Part shown: positions 8,421-16,952 of the stretch, piece after piece
Numbering within the stretch: position 1 is the stretch's first letter
How the letters are laid out: each line of letters begins with the position of its first letter
Origin: Chryseobacterium indologenes
GTDB taxonomy: Bacteria > Bacteroidota > Bacteroidia > Flavobacteriales > Weeksellaceae
NCBI RefSeq assembly: GCF_018362995.1
Contig: NZ_CP074372.1
Coordinates: 1,240,001 to 1,304,000, forward strand
Direction: 5' to 3'
DNA length: 64,000 bases
Notes under the pieces: generated by a model
Told to the model about the DNA's origin: nothing
Database searches by the model: none
The model's input: the letters and a program-made list of their open reading frames with translations, nothing else
Made by a program: the position numbers and the translations under genes

Positions 8421-9248
8421 ATGTCAATTATTACCCTTACTTCGGATTTCGGAAATTTAGATTACAGAGTTGCCGCTGTGAAAGGCAAAATTCTGTCTCT
8501 AAACCCTGAGGTTAATATTGTTGATATAACCCACGATATCCAGGCATTTAACCTTATACAGACTTCGTATATTGTAAGAAATGCTTATAAATATTTTCCA
8601 AAAGGAAGCATACACATTATTTCCGTAGACAGTTTTTACAACAGATCTAGAAAAAATATTATTTACAAAGCCGACGGATCCTACTTTTTGGCGGCAGATA
8701 ACGGCCTCTTAAGTCTTATATTTTTTGATATCAAACCGGAAGCGATCTATGAACTCACCCTGAACAATCGTTTTGATGACATCATCAACTTTACCTCTAC
8801 AGACATTTTTGTGCCTGCAGCAGTACATCTTGCCAATGGCGGACTTCCTGAGGTAATAGGACGAAAAATACATTCGGCCAAGCAACTGATGTTCCCAAGA
8901 GCGGTTTATAATGAATCGGAAGGCATGATTATCGGTGAAGTGACCTATATTGATAATTTCGGAAATATAATCTCAAATATCAACAAAGATTTTTTCGAAA
9001 ATATCAGCAAAGGCTATGATAATTTTACCATAAAATTCAGAAATTTAAGTCTTTCAAGGATATTTTCCAGCCATACGGAGGTTGTTTCAGACTGGGAAAG
9101 GGAAACAGAATTCCACGGGCAGTCTGCTGCTATTTTCAATGATAGTCAATTATTGGAGCTTACCATCTACAAAGGAAGTAAGAAAAACGGCGCCAAAAGC
9201 CTGTTTGGACTGAATGTAGGCGAAAATATTTATATTGAATTCAGCTAA
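8421..9248 (+). CDS. SAM hydrolase (S-adenosyl-L-methionine hydroxide adenosyltransferase, DUF62 family)
   Basis: 275 residues. It hydrolyses SAM to adenosine and methionine and is related to the fluorinase/chlorinase SAM halogenases. The N-terminus ITLTSDFGNLDYRVAAVKG, the ITHDIQAFN segment, ISVD, AADNGLLSLIF and the FVPAAVHLANGG segment are the conserved blocks of the family, and the C-terminal domain carries GEVTYIDNFGNIISN. The ATG was chosen over an in-frame TTG two codons upstream. No halide-binding loop was recognised, so the hydrolase rather than halogenase activity is inferred. Monocistronic with its own promoter. Confidence 0.88.
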   Translation: MSIITLTSDFGNLDYRVAAVKGKILSLNPEVNIVDITHDIQAFNLIQTSYIVRNAYKYFPKGSIHIISVDSFYNRSRKNIIYKADGSYFLAADNGLLSLIFFDIKPEAIYELTLNNRFDDIINFTSTDIFVPAAVHLANGGLPEVIGRKIHSAKQLMFPRAVYNESEGMIIGEVTYIDNFGNIISNINKDFFENISKGYDNFTIKFRNLSLSRIFSSHTEVVSDWERETEFHGQSAAIFNDSQLLELTIYKGSKKNGAKSLFGLNVGENIYIEFS

Positions 9249-9283
9249 GATTATATATTTCATAAAAAAACCGATTTTTTTTA

Positions 9284-9292
9284 TATATTTGT
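9284..9292 (+). promoter_or_regulatory. -7 promoter box for the E2 acyltransferase gene
   Basis: TATATTTGT, a match to TAnnTTTG, 20 bases before the ATG. Confidence 0.5.
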
Positions 9293-9311
9293 CAAAATCT
9301 AAAAATCAAAA

Positions 9312-10619
9312 ATGGCAGAATACAAATTATTGCTTCCTTCCATGGGAGAAGGTGTTATGGAAGCGACAATTATCACTTGGTTATTCAATGAAGGTGATAA
9401 CGTAAAGGAGGATGACTCCGTAGTAGAAATTGCAACAGATAAAGTAGATTCAGACGTTCCGACACCAGTTTCGGGGAAAATCGTAAAAATTTTAAAGCAA
9501 AAAGATGAAGTTGCAAAAGTAGGCGAAGCCATTGCTATTTTAGAAATTGAAGGAGAAGGCGCAGCTTCAGAAGAAGTAAAAACTGAAACTCCGGCGGCTA
9601 CTCCGGATGCTGACACTTTAAAAGCGATTGAAGAGCCTTTACAAGCAACAATTGCTTCAAACGTAGAATTCTCAGGGGATCTTTATTTATCTCCACTCGT
9701 AAAATCTATCGCACAACAGGAAAACATTTCTGAAACTGAACTGAAGTCTATCAAAGGAAGCGGTTTGGAAGGAAGAATTACAAAAGAAGATATATTAGGA
9801 TATGTCGCCAACAGAGGAGACCAGCCAGTTCAGCAGGCGGCTCCGGTACAGGCAGCAACCACTCCGAAACCAGCAGCATCTGCTCCGGCAGCTACAGTTC
9901 CGGTAAGTGCAGGTGATGAGATCATTCCAATGGACAGAATGAGAAAGATCATCGCTGAAAACATGGTAAAAGCAAAACAAATTGCTCCACACGTTACTTC
10001 TTTCATCGAAACAGACGTTACCAACGTTGTAAAATGGAGAAATAAAAACAAAGCAGTATTTGAAAAACGCGAAGGTGAAAAACTGACTTTCATGCCGATT
10101 TTCGTAAAAGCTGTAGTGAAAGCAATCCAGGATTTCCCAATGATCAATGTTTCTATCAATGGTGAAAACATCATCAAAAAGAAAAACATCAACATTGGTA
10201 TGGCTACTGCCCTTCCGGACGGAAACCTTATTGTTCCTGTTATCAAGAATGCTGACCAGCTATCACTTTCAGGTCTTGCAAAAGCAATCAACGACCTGGC
10301 TTACAGAGCAAGAAACAAGAAATTAAGACCTGAAGATACTCAGGGTGCAACTTATACTATTTCAAACGTAGGAAGCTTCGGAAACCTTATGGGAACTCCT
10401 ATCATTCCTCAGCCTCAGGTAGCTATTTTAGCCATCGGAGCTATCGTTAAAAAGCCTGCAGTTCTTGAAACAGCTGATGGTGATGTAATCGCAATCAGAA
10501 ACCTAATGTTCATGTCTCACTCTTATGACCACAGAGTAGTAGACGGTTCTCTAGGTGGAATGATGCTGAAGCATGTTCACGACTACCTTGAAAACTGGGA
10601 TCTGAATACAGAAATATAA
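9312..10619 (+). CDS. 2-oxo acid dehydrogenase E2 component (dihydrolipoamide acyltransferase)
   Basis: 435 residues. Order of domains: lipoyl domain (residues 1-80, lipoylated lysine in the TDKVDS motif, K44), an acidic linker, a peripheral-subunit-binding domain at about 125-165 (LSPLVKSIAQQENI ... GLEGRITKEDIL), an Ala/Pro linker, and the catalytic domain from about 205 with the active-site HRVVDG at 407-412. It transfers the acyl group from lipoamide to CoA. No E1 or E3 gene is adjacent, so the substrate (branched-chain 2-oxo acids or pyruvate) cannot be fixed from context; the length and domain layout best fit a branched-chain type. Followed by a good terminator. Confidence 0.9.
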   Translation: MAEYKLLLPSMGEGVMEATIITWLFNEGDNVKEDDSVVEIATDKVDSDVPTPVSGKIVKILKQKDEVAKVGEAIAILEIEGEGAASEEVKTETPAATPDADTLKAIEEPLQATIASNVEFSGDLYLSPLVKSIAQQENISETELKSIKGSGLEGRITKEDILGYVANRGDQPVQQAAPVQAATTPKPAASAPAATVPVSAGDEIIPMDRMRKIIAENMVKAKQIAPHVTSFIETDVTNVVKWRNKNKAVFEKREGEKLTFMPIFVKAVVKAIQDFPMINVSINGENIIKKKNINIGMATALPDGNLIVPVIKNADQLSLSGLAKAINDLAYRARNKKLRPEDTQGATYTISNVGSFGNLMGTPIIPQPQVAILAIGAIVKKPAVLETADGDVIAIRNLMFMSHSYDHRVVDGSLGGMMLKHVHDYLENWDLNTEI

Positions 10620-10665
10620 GTAATGAATAATCAGCAATAGGTAATTTTTGCTGATTTTAAATATT

Positions 10666-10697
10666 AAACCTTCGATTTTAATCGGAGGTTTTTTTTG
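10666..10697 (+). terminator. Intrinsic terminator after the E2 gene
   Basis: Stem AACCTTCGAT / ATCGGAGGTT (one G-U pair) around TTTA, followed by a run of eight T. A second small hairpin (TCAGCAA / TTGCTGA) lies between it and the stop codon. Confidence 0.85.
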
Positions 10698-10883
10698 TTT
10701 CTAGTAGTCAAACTTAATAAAATATCAAAAGATTAAACAATAGAAAACAAAAATAACGAATATTCAATATAAAGCGCTTTTATTTGTAAAATAATCAATA
10801 AAATAATTACAATTCTATATTATCACAACTCACTTGGAAATTAGATTTATTAGCATTATTTTTAAACAAATAAATATTCAATA

Positions 10884-11507
10884 ATGGATCTGGATTACAG
10901 AAAGTATGACATGACAAAATTTTCTGCCTTCACTGAGCAGGATGAAAAGCTCATTACTGAAGTTTACGATCAGCTTTCTATGGATTATGATATTTCAGTG
11001 ATTGATATTGAAGATTCTCCTTATGAGCAATTCAGCTCACATGATATGTATCCATTATTCATCCCTCAAATCTGTTACTGGGTAAAAGACAGAAATAGCA
11101 ACAGTTCATTCTACCTTTTTATTGTCAGTAAAGTTGGAATTACATCAAGAGGAGGTCGTTTAGGCCGTAAATTTGACACCATTCAACTTTGGGGATTAAA
11201 AAAACTTGAAGAAGATTTTGGATATATTTCCATTAACAAGAAAAGATTGATGGATAAGATTGCAGGAATCTTCAGTAGTTTTAATATCAATTTTAAAGAT
11301 CATGATTTTAAAGATTTCTATGTTTTAGGAAGTGATCAATTTAAAGCCATGAATTTTTTAACTCCAAAGAGAAAAGAAACAATAAAAGCCTTTCCAAATG
11401 AAAATTTTAAACTTGAAGTCAGAAATACTATTTTGAGTTTCGGCATACCTGACATCCTTACGATGGAAAGCGCTAAAATAATCTCAAAGTTTTTAGACGA
11501 CATATAA
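10884..11507 (+). CDS. Conserved-looking protein of unknown function, 207 residues
   Basis: Not recognised. It is a soluble mixed alpha/beta protein with no signal peptide or membrane segment. It opens with acidic and aromatic residues (MDLDYRKYDMTKFSAF), has a beta-rich middle (FYLFIVSKVGITSRGGRLGRK) and a helical end. Base composition and codon use resemble the neighbours, and the codon pattern is good over the full length, so it is probably a real gene. It stands alone between the E2 terminator and the ClC channel gene. Confidence 0.6.
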   Translation: MDLDYRKYDMTKFSAFTEQDEKLITEVYDQLSMDYDISVIDIEDSPYEQFSSHDMYPLFIPQICYWVKDRNSNSSFYLFIVSKVGITSRGGRLGRKFDTIQLWGLKKLEEDFGYISINKKRLMDKIAGIFSSFNINFKDHDFKDFYVLGSDQFKAMNFLTPKRKETIKAFPNENFKLEVRNTILSFGIPDILTMESAKIISKFLDDI

Positions 11508-11524
11508 AATCTGTAAAATTCACC

Positions 11525-11533
11525 TACTTTTAC
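11525..11533 (+). promoter_or_regulatory. Probable -7 promoter box for the ClC channel gene
   Basis: TACTTTTAC, one change from TAnnTTTGC, 16 bases before the ATG. Confidence 0.45.
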
Positions 11534-11549
11534 ACCTCTAAATTAACAA

Positions 11550-12902
11550 ATGCTGAAAATTTTCGCTCTTATAAAAAAATCCGTCAAAAACTCTTTTGAC
11601 AATATCCGGAACGAACAGCTGAAGCACAACCTTCTTCAGGCTATTCCTTTTTGGATAGGATCTGTTATTACAGGTTTTTTTGCCGTAATGTATGCACAGA
11701 TATTTGCCTGGGGTGAACATCTTATGAATTTTATCTTTGACTGGCATGCATGGATGATTTTCATTATTGCTCCCATAGGATTTGTGCTTTCCTGGTGGCT
11801 GGTGAAAGAATTTGCTCCCAATGCCAAAGGAAGCGGTATTCCACAGGTAATGGCTGCAGTAGAGCTCGCCAATCCCAAAGAACACCGGAAGATCAGAAAT
11901 CTTCTGAGTATTAAGATCATTTTTTTCAAAATTTTATCATCAGTCATTCTGGTAATCGGAGGAGGTGCGGTAGGACGTGAAGGACCAACCATTCAGATTG
12001 CAGGTTCTGTTTTCAGAAAAGTCAACGAGTATCTTCCTGAATGGTGGCCGAAGATTTCCAAGAAAAACATGATTATGACAGGAGCCGCAGCCGGACTTGC
12101 CGCAGCTTTCAACACTCCGCTGGGAGGAATTGTTTTTGCAGTTGAAGAACTTTCCAAAACCCATATCAATTATTTTAAAACCGCTCTATTTACGGCTGTC
12201 ATTATTGCAGGTTTAACGGCCCAGACTTTGGCAGGATCTTATTTATACCTGGGATATCCGAAGACCAATGATGTTTCATTAATGGTAATGTTTCCCATTG
12301 TACTTGTTGCTGCAGTTGCGGGTATTCTCGCCAGTCAGCTTTCTGTTGCTATGCTCAAAATCAACAGCTGGAAAAAGAACAAATTAAAAACGGATAAGGC
12401 TAATGTGATATTCCTGATTATTTGTGCTTTAATTATTGCTTCAATCGCTTATTTCATCAACAGGGAAATTCTTGGTTCTGGGAAAGAGATTATGGAGCGT
12501 GTCCTTTTTACAAAGGATAAACATGAAGATTGGTACGTTCCGGTTCTAAGGATGCTTGGCCCTGCCCTTTCTTTTACTTCTGGTGGCGCGGGTGGAATTT
12601 TTGCTCCTGCTCTCACTGCCGGGGCGAGTATAGGCTCTGTTATTTCAGGTGCTATTCATTTAACCCCCAACGAAACCAACGTTGTTGTTCTGGCCGGAAT
12701 GGTGGCTTTTCTCACAGGAATTACCCGTGCTCCGTTTACTTCAGCAATTATTGTTTTGGAGATGACTGACAGACATTCCTTGATTTTCCATCTGATGCTG
12801 GCAGGAATGGTTTCTTCTATTGCCTCTATTTTAGTAAGCAGACATTCGTTGTATGATGTGTTGAAGGTAAATTTTCTTACGGAATTAAGGCAAAAAGATT
12901 AG
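11550..12902 (+). CDS. ClC-family chloride channel or chloride/proton exchanger
   Basis: 450 residues with about ten membrane-embedded helices. The three ion-path motifs are present: GSGIPQV at 94-100, GREGP at 142-146 (gating glutamate E144 retained) and GGIFAPAL in the second half, followed by GITRAPFTSAIIVLEMT. The retained gating glutamate is compatible with proton-coupled exchange, as in E. coli ClcA. There is no C-terminal CBS pair, so it is the short bacterial form. It probably serves acid resistance or ion homeostasis (inferred). Confidence 0.93.
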   Translation: MLKIFALIKKSVKNSFDNIRNEQLKHNLLQAIPFWIGSVITGFFAVMYAQIFAWGEHLMNFIFDWHAWMIFIIAPIGFVLSWWLVKEFAPNAKGSGIPQVMAAVELANPKEHRKIRNLLSIKIIFFKILSSVILVIGGGAVGREGPTIQIAGSVFRKVNEYLPEWWPKISKKNMIMTGAAAGLAAAFNTPLGGIVFAVEELSKTHINYFKTALFTAVIIAGLTAQTLAGSYLYLGYPKTNDVSLMVMFPIVLVAAVAGILASQLSVAMLKINSWKKNKLKTDKANVIFLIICALIIASIAYFINREILGSGKEIMERVLFTKDKHEDWYVPVLRMLGPALSFTSGGAGGIFAPALTAGASIGSVISGAIHLTPNETNVVVLAGMVAFLTGITRAPFTSAIIVLEMTDRHSLIFHLMLAGMVSSIASILVSRHSLYDVLKVNFLTELRQKD

Positions 12903-13041
12903 TCAGGATTTTTCAATTGAAAGTTGACTGCCTGTAAAATATGTTATTGAAATCAGCTTTTAAATATAATATGAAGCAATGTCCAAAAACATTAAACTTT
13001 AAACTCCCAACCCTGAACACTCAACTATTTCACGAATCTTC

Positions 13042-13073
13042 TTGCATATAAGAAATATATTCTCTACTTTTGC
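13042..13073 (+). promoter_or_regulatory. Promoter of the rpsF-rpsR-rplI operon
   Basis: TTG at 13042-13044 and TACTTTTGC at 13065-13073, separated by 20 bases. It is the most complete Bacteroidota vegetative promoter in the window, as expected for a ribosomal protein operon. Confidence 0.75.
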
Positions 13074-13106
13074 ACCTCGAAATAATTAACAAATTCATTT
13101 AACATT

Positions 13107-13448
13107 ATGAACAATTACGAAACTGTTTTCATTTTAACTCCCGTTCTATCTGAGGCACAGGTAGAGGAAGCAGTGAACAAGTATGTAGATCTTATCAAAG
13201 AAAAGAACTGCGAAATCGTTGCTAAAGAAAACTGGGGATTAAAAAAATTAGCTTATCCTATCCAATTGAAAAAGAACGGGTTCTATACTCTAATCGAATT
13301 CAAAGGAGAAGGTAGTGTAGTAGCTGATCTAGAATTAGCATTCAAGCGTGACGAGAGAGTAATCCGTTACCTTACTACGAAACTTGACAAACATGCTGTT
13401 GAGTACGCTGTAACTAGAAGAACTAAAGTAAAAGCAGCTAAAGCTTAA
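13107..13448 (+). CDS. rpsF: 30S ribosomal protein S6
   Basis: 113 residues with the S6 fold signature: [15 protein letters not shown] at the start, [11 protein letters not shown] in the middle and [19 protein letters not shown] near the end. S6 binds the central domain of 16S rRNA as a heterodimer with S18, which is encoded next. First gene of a conserved three-gene operon, 32 bases before rpsR. Confidence 0.98.
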   Translation: MNNYETVFILTPVLSEAQVEEAVNKYVDLIKEKNCEIVAKENWGLKKLAYPIQLKKNGFYTLIEFKGEGSVVADLELAFKRDERVIRYLTTKLDKHAVEYAVTRRTKVKAAKA

Positions 13449-13480
13449 TTATTAACCCTATTTTTTAAAAAAGACAAGAC

Positions 13481-13783
13481 ATGGCAATAGATGAAATGGC
13501 TAAACAAGCCTCAGCTGGAGGAGAATCAGAAGTAAAATTCCTTACTCCGCTTGATATCAATACAAAATCTGAAAAGAAATATTGTAGATTCAAAAAATAC
13601 GGAATTAAGCACGTTGATTACAAAGATGCTGATTTCTTATTACAATTTGTAAACGAGCAAGGTAAAATCTTACCAAGAAGATACACTGGAACTTCTTTAA
13701 AATACCAAAGAAAAGTTTCTGCTGCTATCAAAAGAGCAAGACACCTTGCATTACTACCATACGTAGCTGACTTATTGAAATAA
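13481..13783 (+). CDS. rpsR: 30S ribosomal protein S18
   Basis: 100 residues. The conserved core [18 protein letters not shown], then [33 protein letters not shown], is typical of S18. It has an N-terminal extension of about 25 residues ([19 protein letters not shown]) compared with E. coli, common in Bacteroidota. Partner of S6. Followed by a perfect hairpin that may reduce read-through into rplI. Confidence 0.98.
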   Translation: MAIDEMAKQASAGGESEVKFLTPLDINTKSEKKYCRFKKYGIKHVDYKDADFLLQFVNEQGKILPRRYTGTSLKYQRKVSAAIKRARHLALLPYVADLLK

Positions 13784-13797
13784 GACAAAAAATAAAT

Positions 13798-13823
13798 AAA
13801 AGAAGAGGGCAACCTCTTCTTTT
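13798..13823 (+). terminator. Hairpin between rpsR and rplI (terminator or attenuator)
   Basis: A perfect 11-pair stem AAAAGAAGAGG / CCTCTTCTTTT closed by a GCAA tetraloop, ending in TTTTG. The short T-run suggests partial termination or a processing and stability element, rather than a full stop inside the operon. Confidence 0.65.
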
Positions 13824-13852
13824 GTTGCTGAATAAATAATTAATTCTAACTT

Positions 13853-13874
13853 GATTTTAGATCACTCTAAAATC
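13853..13874 (+). promoter_or_regulatory. Hairpin just upstream of the rplI ribosome binding site
   Basis: A perfect 9-pair stem GATTTTAGA / TCTAAAATC with a TCAC loop, ending 19 bases before the rplI ATG and directly before the AAGGAC Shine-Dalgarno sequence. A role in controlling rplI translation is possible but unproven. Confidence 0.4.
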
Positions 13875-13893
13875 TAAAAAAAGGACAACAACA

Positions 13894-14397
13894 ATGGATA
13901 TCATCCTAAAACAAGACGTAGAAAACTTAGGACTTGAGTTTGATACAGTAAGCGTAAAGCCAGGTTATGCTAGAAACTTCTTAATTCCTCAAGGAATTGC
14001 TCTTTTAGCTACCCCTAAAAACAAAGCAGCTCTAGAAGCTACTTTAGAAGCTAGAAAAGAAGAAGAAGCTAAATTAATCGCTGCTGCTAACGCTGTAGTA
14101 GATCAATTGAAGAAAACTTCTATCACTATCCCTGCAAAAGTAGGTTCTGGTGATAAATTATTCGGATCTATCAACAATGCTGATCTATCTGCTGCTTTAG
14201 AAAAAGCTGGAGTTTCTGTAGAGAAGAAATACATCAAAATCCCAGGGAACACTATTAAGAGAACTGGTAAAGTAACAGCAAACATCAGATTACACAGAAA
14301 CGTTGAGTACAATTTCGAATTCGATATCGTATCTGACGCTCCAGTTGTAGCTGCTCCTGCTGCTAAAAAGGAAGAAGTTAAATCTGAAGAAGCTTAA
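13894..14397 (+). CDS. rplI: 50S ribosomal protein L9
   Basis: 167 residues. The N-terminal domain MDIILKQDVENLGLEFDTVSVKPGYARNFLIPQGIA is diagnostic, followed by the long connecting helix and the C-terminal rRNA-binding domain. A 20-residue Ala/Glu/Lys tail (AAPAAKKEEVKSEEA) extends past the usual end, common in this phylum. It has a recognisable AAGGAC ribosome binding site. Last gene of the operon, with a terminator downstream. Confidence 0.98.
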   Translation: MDIILKQDVENLGLEFDTVSVKPGYARNFLIPQGIALLATPKNKAALEATLEARKEEEAKLIAAANAVVDQLKKTSITIPAKVGSGDKLFGSINNADLSAALEKAGVSVEKKYIKIPGNTIKRTGKVTANIRLHRNVEYNFEFDIVSDAPVVAAPAAKKEEVKSEEA

Positions 14398-14427
14398 TTT
14401 AAGCAACTGAGATTTTCTCACCATACA

Positions 14428-14458
14428 AACCACTTCATTTATTTGAGGTGGTTTTTTG
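14428..14458 (+). terminator. Intrinsic terminator of the ribosomal protein operon
   Basis: Stem AACCACTTCA / TGAGGTGGTT (one G-U pair) followed by TTTTTTGTTTG. Confidence 0.85.
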
Positions 14459-14503
14459 TTTGTAAACATGGAACATGTAGATTATTGATTAGCCTGATTC
14501 TTA

Positions 14504-14571
14504 ACTACCCCGTCTTTTTGCTTTGCAAAAATCCACCCCTTCATAGAAGGGGAATTCAGGGAATCCTGATT
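14504..14571. repeat. REP-like multi-hairpin intergenic element
   Basis: Two perfect hairpins in tandem: TTTTTGC / GCAAAAA (14515-14531) and CCCCTTC / GAAGGGG (14536-14552), then an imperfect third (ATTCAGG / CCTGATT, 14554-14571), all preceded by ACTACCCCGTC. From memory, elements with this layout are scattered between genes in Chryseobacterium and relatives. Only one copy is present in this window, so its repeat status is knowledge-based. Confidence 0.55.
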
Positions 14572-14672
14572 TATATTATTCCTGATATGCCTGTATTTAA
14601 ACTCAGATAGCAGCAATTCGTACCACAAATCCCGAATCTCGCATCGCGAAACCCTCAAACAACTTTCACTCA

Positions 14673-15476
14673 TTACTTATCCCCTCTCAGTTTCTGCTGA
14701 TATTCCGTAGGAGCAATCCCAATTACTTTTTTGAAAATATTACTGAAAGACGACAGGCTATTGTACCCTACCATCATCGCTATTTCATACATATTGTATT
14801 TTCCTTCCAGCATCAGTTCAAGGGAACGGGTAATCCGTAACGCCCGTAGAAAACGGACGTAATTCATCCCCAGAATCTCTTTAAATTTCCTCGAAAGGGT
14901 TCTGGTACTCATCCCAAATTCTTTTGCCGTAGATTCTATGCTAAGAGGCTTCTCAAGATTCGCATGAATGTATCTTGCAATCTTGAGCAATGTTTCATCT
15001 TTTGGGAAAGGATGCTGTATCGGGAATGCCAGATGTTTATTCTTTTTTTCCTGTAAAACTCCTTTAAGAGCTTTGAGAAAATAATATTTAGAGCCATCAT
15101 TTTTTGTAATTTTCCCATCCCAGTCTTTGGTGTGAAAAATCATCTCCCGAAGCAAGTTATTGACGGAATAAATATTAATTTCATCAAAAAAGCCATTTTC
15201 ATTTTCTTCTTTTTTAAAATAAAAGTTATATAAATCAACTTTCGGGCTGGTAGAAAAAATGTAGTGAGGTGTCCCGGCCGGAATCCACATAAAGCATCTT
15301 GCAGGAAGATACCAATGTTTCTGATCGGTAAAAACATGCACAATACCTCCTTCTGCATACACTAATTGTGCAGAACTGTGATAATGAATCTCTGTGGTTA
15401 CATTTCCTGTGAGGACGTGATAGACATAAAACTCAGCGTCTTCCTCTTCTACTGCTTCAAAATGGCTGTCATTCAT
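14673..15476 (-). CDS. AraC-family transcriptional regulator with cupin N-terminal domain
   Basis: 267 residues. Residues 1-130 form a cupin sensor domain (EIHYHSSAQLVYAEGGIVHVF, then PARCFMWIPAGTPHYIF). The C-terminal 100 residues carry two helix-turn-helix units: LSIESTAKEFGMSTRTLSRKF, and YEIAMMVGYNSLSSFSNIFKKVIGIAPTEYQ with the classic second-helix pattern. It is divergent from the export operon across a 136-base gap, the usual arrangement for a local regulator, so control of that operon is inferred. The inducer is unknown. Confidence 0.9.
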   Translation of the reverse strand: MNDSHFEAVEEEDAEFYVYHVLTGNVTTEIHYHSSAQLVYAEGGIVHVFTDQKHWYLPARCFMWIPAGTPHYIFSTSPKVDLYNFYFKKEENENGFFDEINIYSVNNLLREMIFHTKDWDGKITKNDGSKYYFLKALKGVLQEKKNKHLAFPIQHPFPKDETLLKIARYIHANLEKPLSIESTAKEFGMSTRTLSRKFKEILGMNYVRFLRALRITRSLELMLEGKYNMYEIAMMVGYNSLSSFSNIFKKVIGIAPTEYQQKLRGDK

Positions 15477-15563
15477 GAAATAAAGATAAGAAGAATTTTC
15501 AAATTGGCGTAAATGAGCAAATCTTTTTCTGTTTTCACAAATCAGGTACTATGCCTGTCGTCG

Positions 15564-15572
15564 TAACTTTGC
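15564..15572 (+). promoter_or_regulatory. -7 promoter box of the export operon
   Basis: TAACTTTGC, a full match to TAnnTTTG, 41 bases before the TolC-like start. It lies in the gap shared with the divergent AraC regulator gene. Confidence 0.55.
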
Positions 15573-15612
15573 TGCATCAAAATCATTTTAGCAAAAATCC
15601 TTTAATTAATTT

Positions 15613-16947
15613 ATGAATATCATATTTAACGCATGCCGGTATCTGTGCATCGCGTTGTGCTTATTATTGAGCAGCTTTTTACATTCACAGATGATCGACT
15701 ACCAGAACCTAAGCTTACAGCAAGCTCTAGAGATTGGTTTGAAAAACAATAAAAACATACAGATAAGTCATCTAAAACAGGAAATGTCCGCTACCAAAGA
15801 GAAAGATCTCAAAATGGAAAAGCTTCCGGACATTGAATTTCATACCAGCTATACGCAGGTTACCAATTTGTATCAGCACCAGAATGGCGTATTTAACAAA
15901 GCAACAAAGTATGATGTCATCAATGGCATGTATGATTTTACCTTATCTGCTTCAATTCCGGTGTATATGGGTGGCAAAATAAAAAATACGGAAAAGAAAG
16001 CAGCTATTGACACTGAAATTTCAGCTTTAAAAACGCATCTGGATGAGAGACAACTTACCATGGAAATCATTACGGCTTTTCTGCAGATCCATCATTTAAA
16101 GGAACAGCAGAGTCTCATTAATGATAAAATGAAGGAAGATTCTGTCAATATCAAACAGGTAAAAGCTCTTAAAGCCAACGGTGTTGTAACCGTGAATGAA
16201 GTATTGAGAACCTCACTGCAGCTTTCCAATCATAAAATGAACTGGACAGAGCTGGATAACGATATTCAGATTGCAGAGCATAAGCTGAAAACAATTCTTT
16301 CTCTTCCGGAAGCTCAGGAAATGCATGTGAATACGGAAGATCTTATTTCGGACAATGCAGCAATTCCTTATGTTGATGAATTGACTGAAACGGCTTTAAA
16401 TAAAAATGAATCCGTTGAAATCAGCCACAAAAATCTTTCACTGAAAGAGCTGGATCAAAAAATCACCAAAGCGAATTATTTACCCAAAATTACAGCAGGT
16501 GGAGAATATTTTTTAAAATATCCGAATATGATGTTCTTTCCACCTGAACCTTATGCCTATCGCTTGGGAATGGTTGGGGTAAATCTTACCTATCCTATTG
16601 AAAGCCTGTACAAGAATAAGTATAAAATGCAGGAAGCGAGGGAAAATATTGATCTTGCCAAGCTTCAGATTGAGGAGAATGAAGAAAAAATCAGACACAA
16701 CGTGTACGAAGCCTACAAAAAGTTTGAGGAAACAGACCAGAAAGTAAAAATTGCTGAAGAAGCGATTAATCAGGCAAAAGAAAACTATCGCATTGTAAGA
16801 ACAAAATACGCGAACAAACTAAGTCTTATCACTGAACTGATAGATGCCGATAATACTTATCTGGAGGCAGAATCCAACCTTATTTCCGTAAAAATAAACA
16901 GACAACTTAAATATTACCAACTCCAATATACGATTGGAAACTTATAA
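15613..16947 (+). CDS. TolC-family outer-membrane efflux protein
   Basis: 444 residues with a signal peptide ending at about residue 26 (CLLLSSFLHSQ). Two homologous helical repeats follow, rich in long coiled-coil-forming helices, with LSLQQALEIGLKNNKNI at the start of repeat one and SLKELDQKITKANYLPKITAGGEY in repeat two. Such proteins form trimeric exit ducts. It is the first gene of a TolC-HlyD-MFS set and ends 5 bases before the HlyD start, so translation is probably coupled. Substrate unknown. Confidence 0.92.
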   Translation: MNIIFNACRYLCIALCLLLSSFLHSQMIDYQNLSLQQALEIGLKNNKNIQISHLKQEMSATKEKDLKMEKLPDIEFHTSYTQVTNLYQHQNGVFNKATKYDVINGMYDFTLSASIPVYMGGKIKNTEKKAAIDTEISALKTHLDERQLTMEIITAFLQIHHLKEQQSLINDKMKEDSVNIKQVKALKANGVVTVNEVLRTSLQLSNHKMNWTELDNDIQIAEHKLKTILSLPEAQEMHVNTEDLISDNAAIPYVDELTETALNKNESVEISHKNLSLKELDQKITKANYLPKITAGGEYFLKYPNMMFFPPEPYAYRLGMVGVNLTYPIESLYKNKYKMQEARENIDLAKLQIEENEEKIRHNVYEAYKKFEETDQKVKIAEEAINQAKENYRIVRTKYANKLSLITELIDADNTYLEAESNLISVKINRQLKYYQLQYTIGNL

Positions 16948-16952
16948 AAACT

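Noticed and set aside
14482..14673. 63-residue minus-strand reading frame after rplI
   Set aside because: It covers the REP-like hairpins; its amino acid pattern is a by-product of them.
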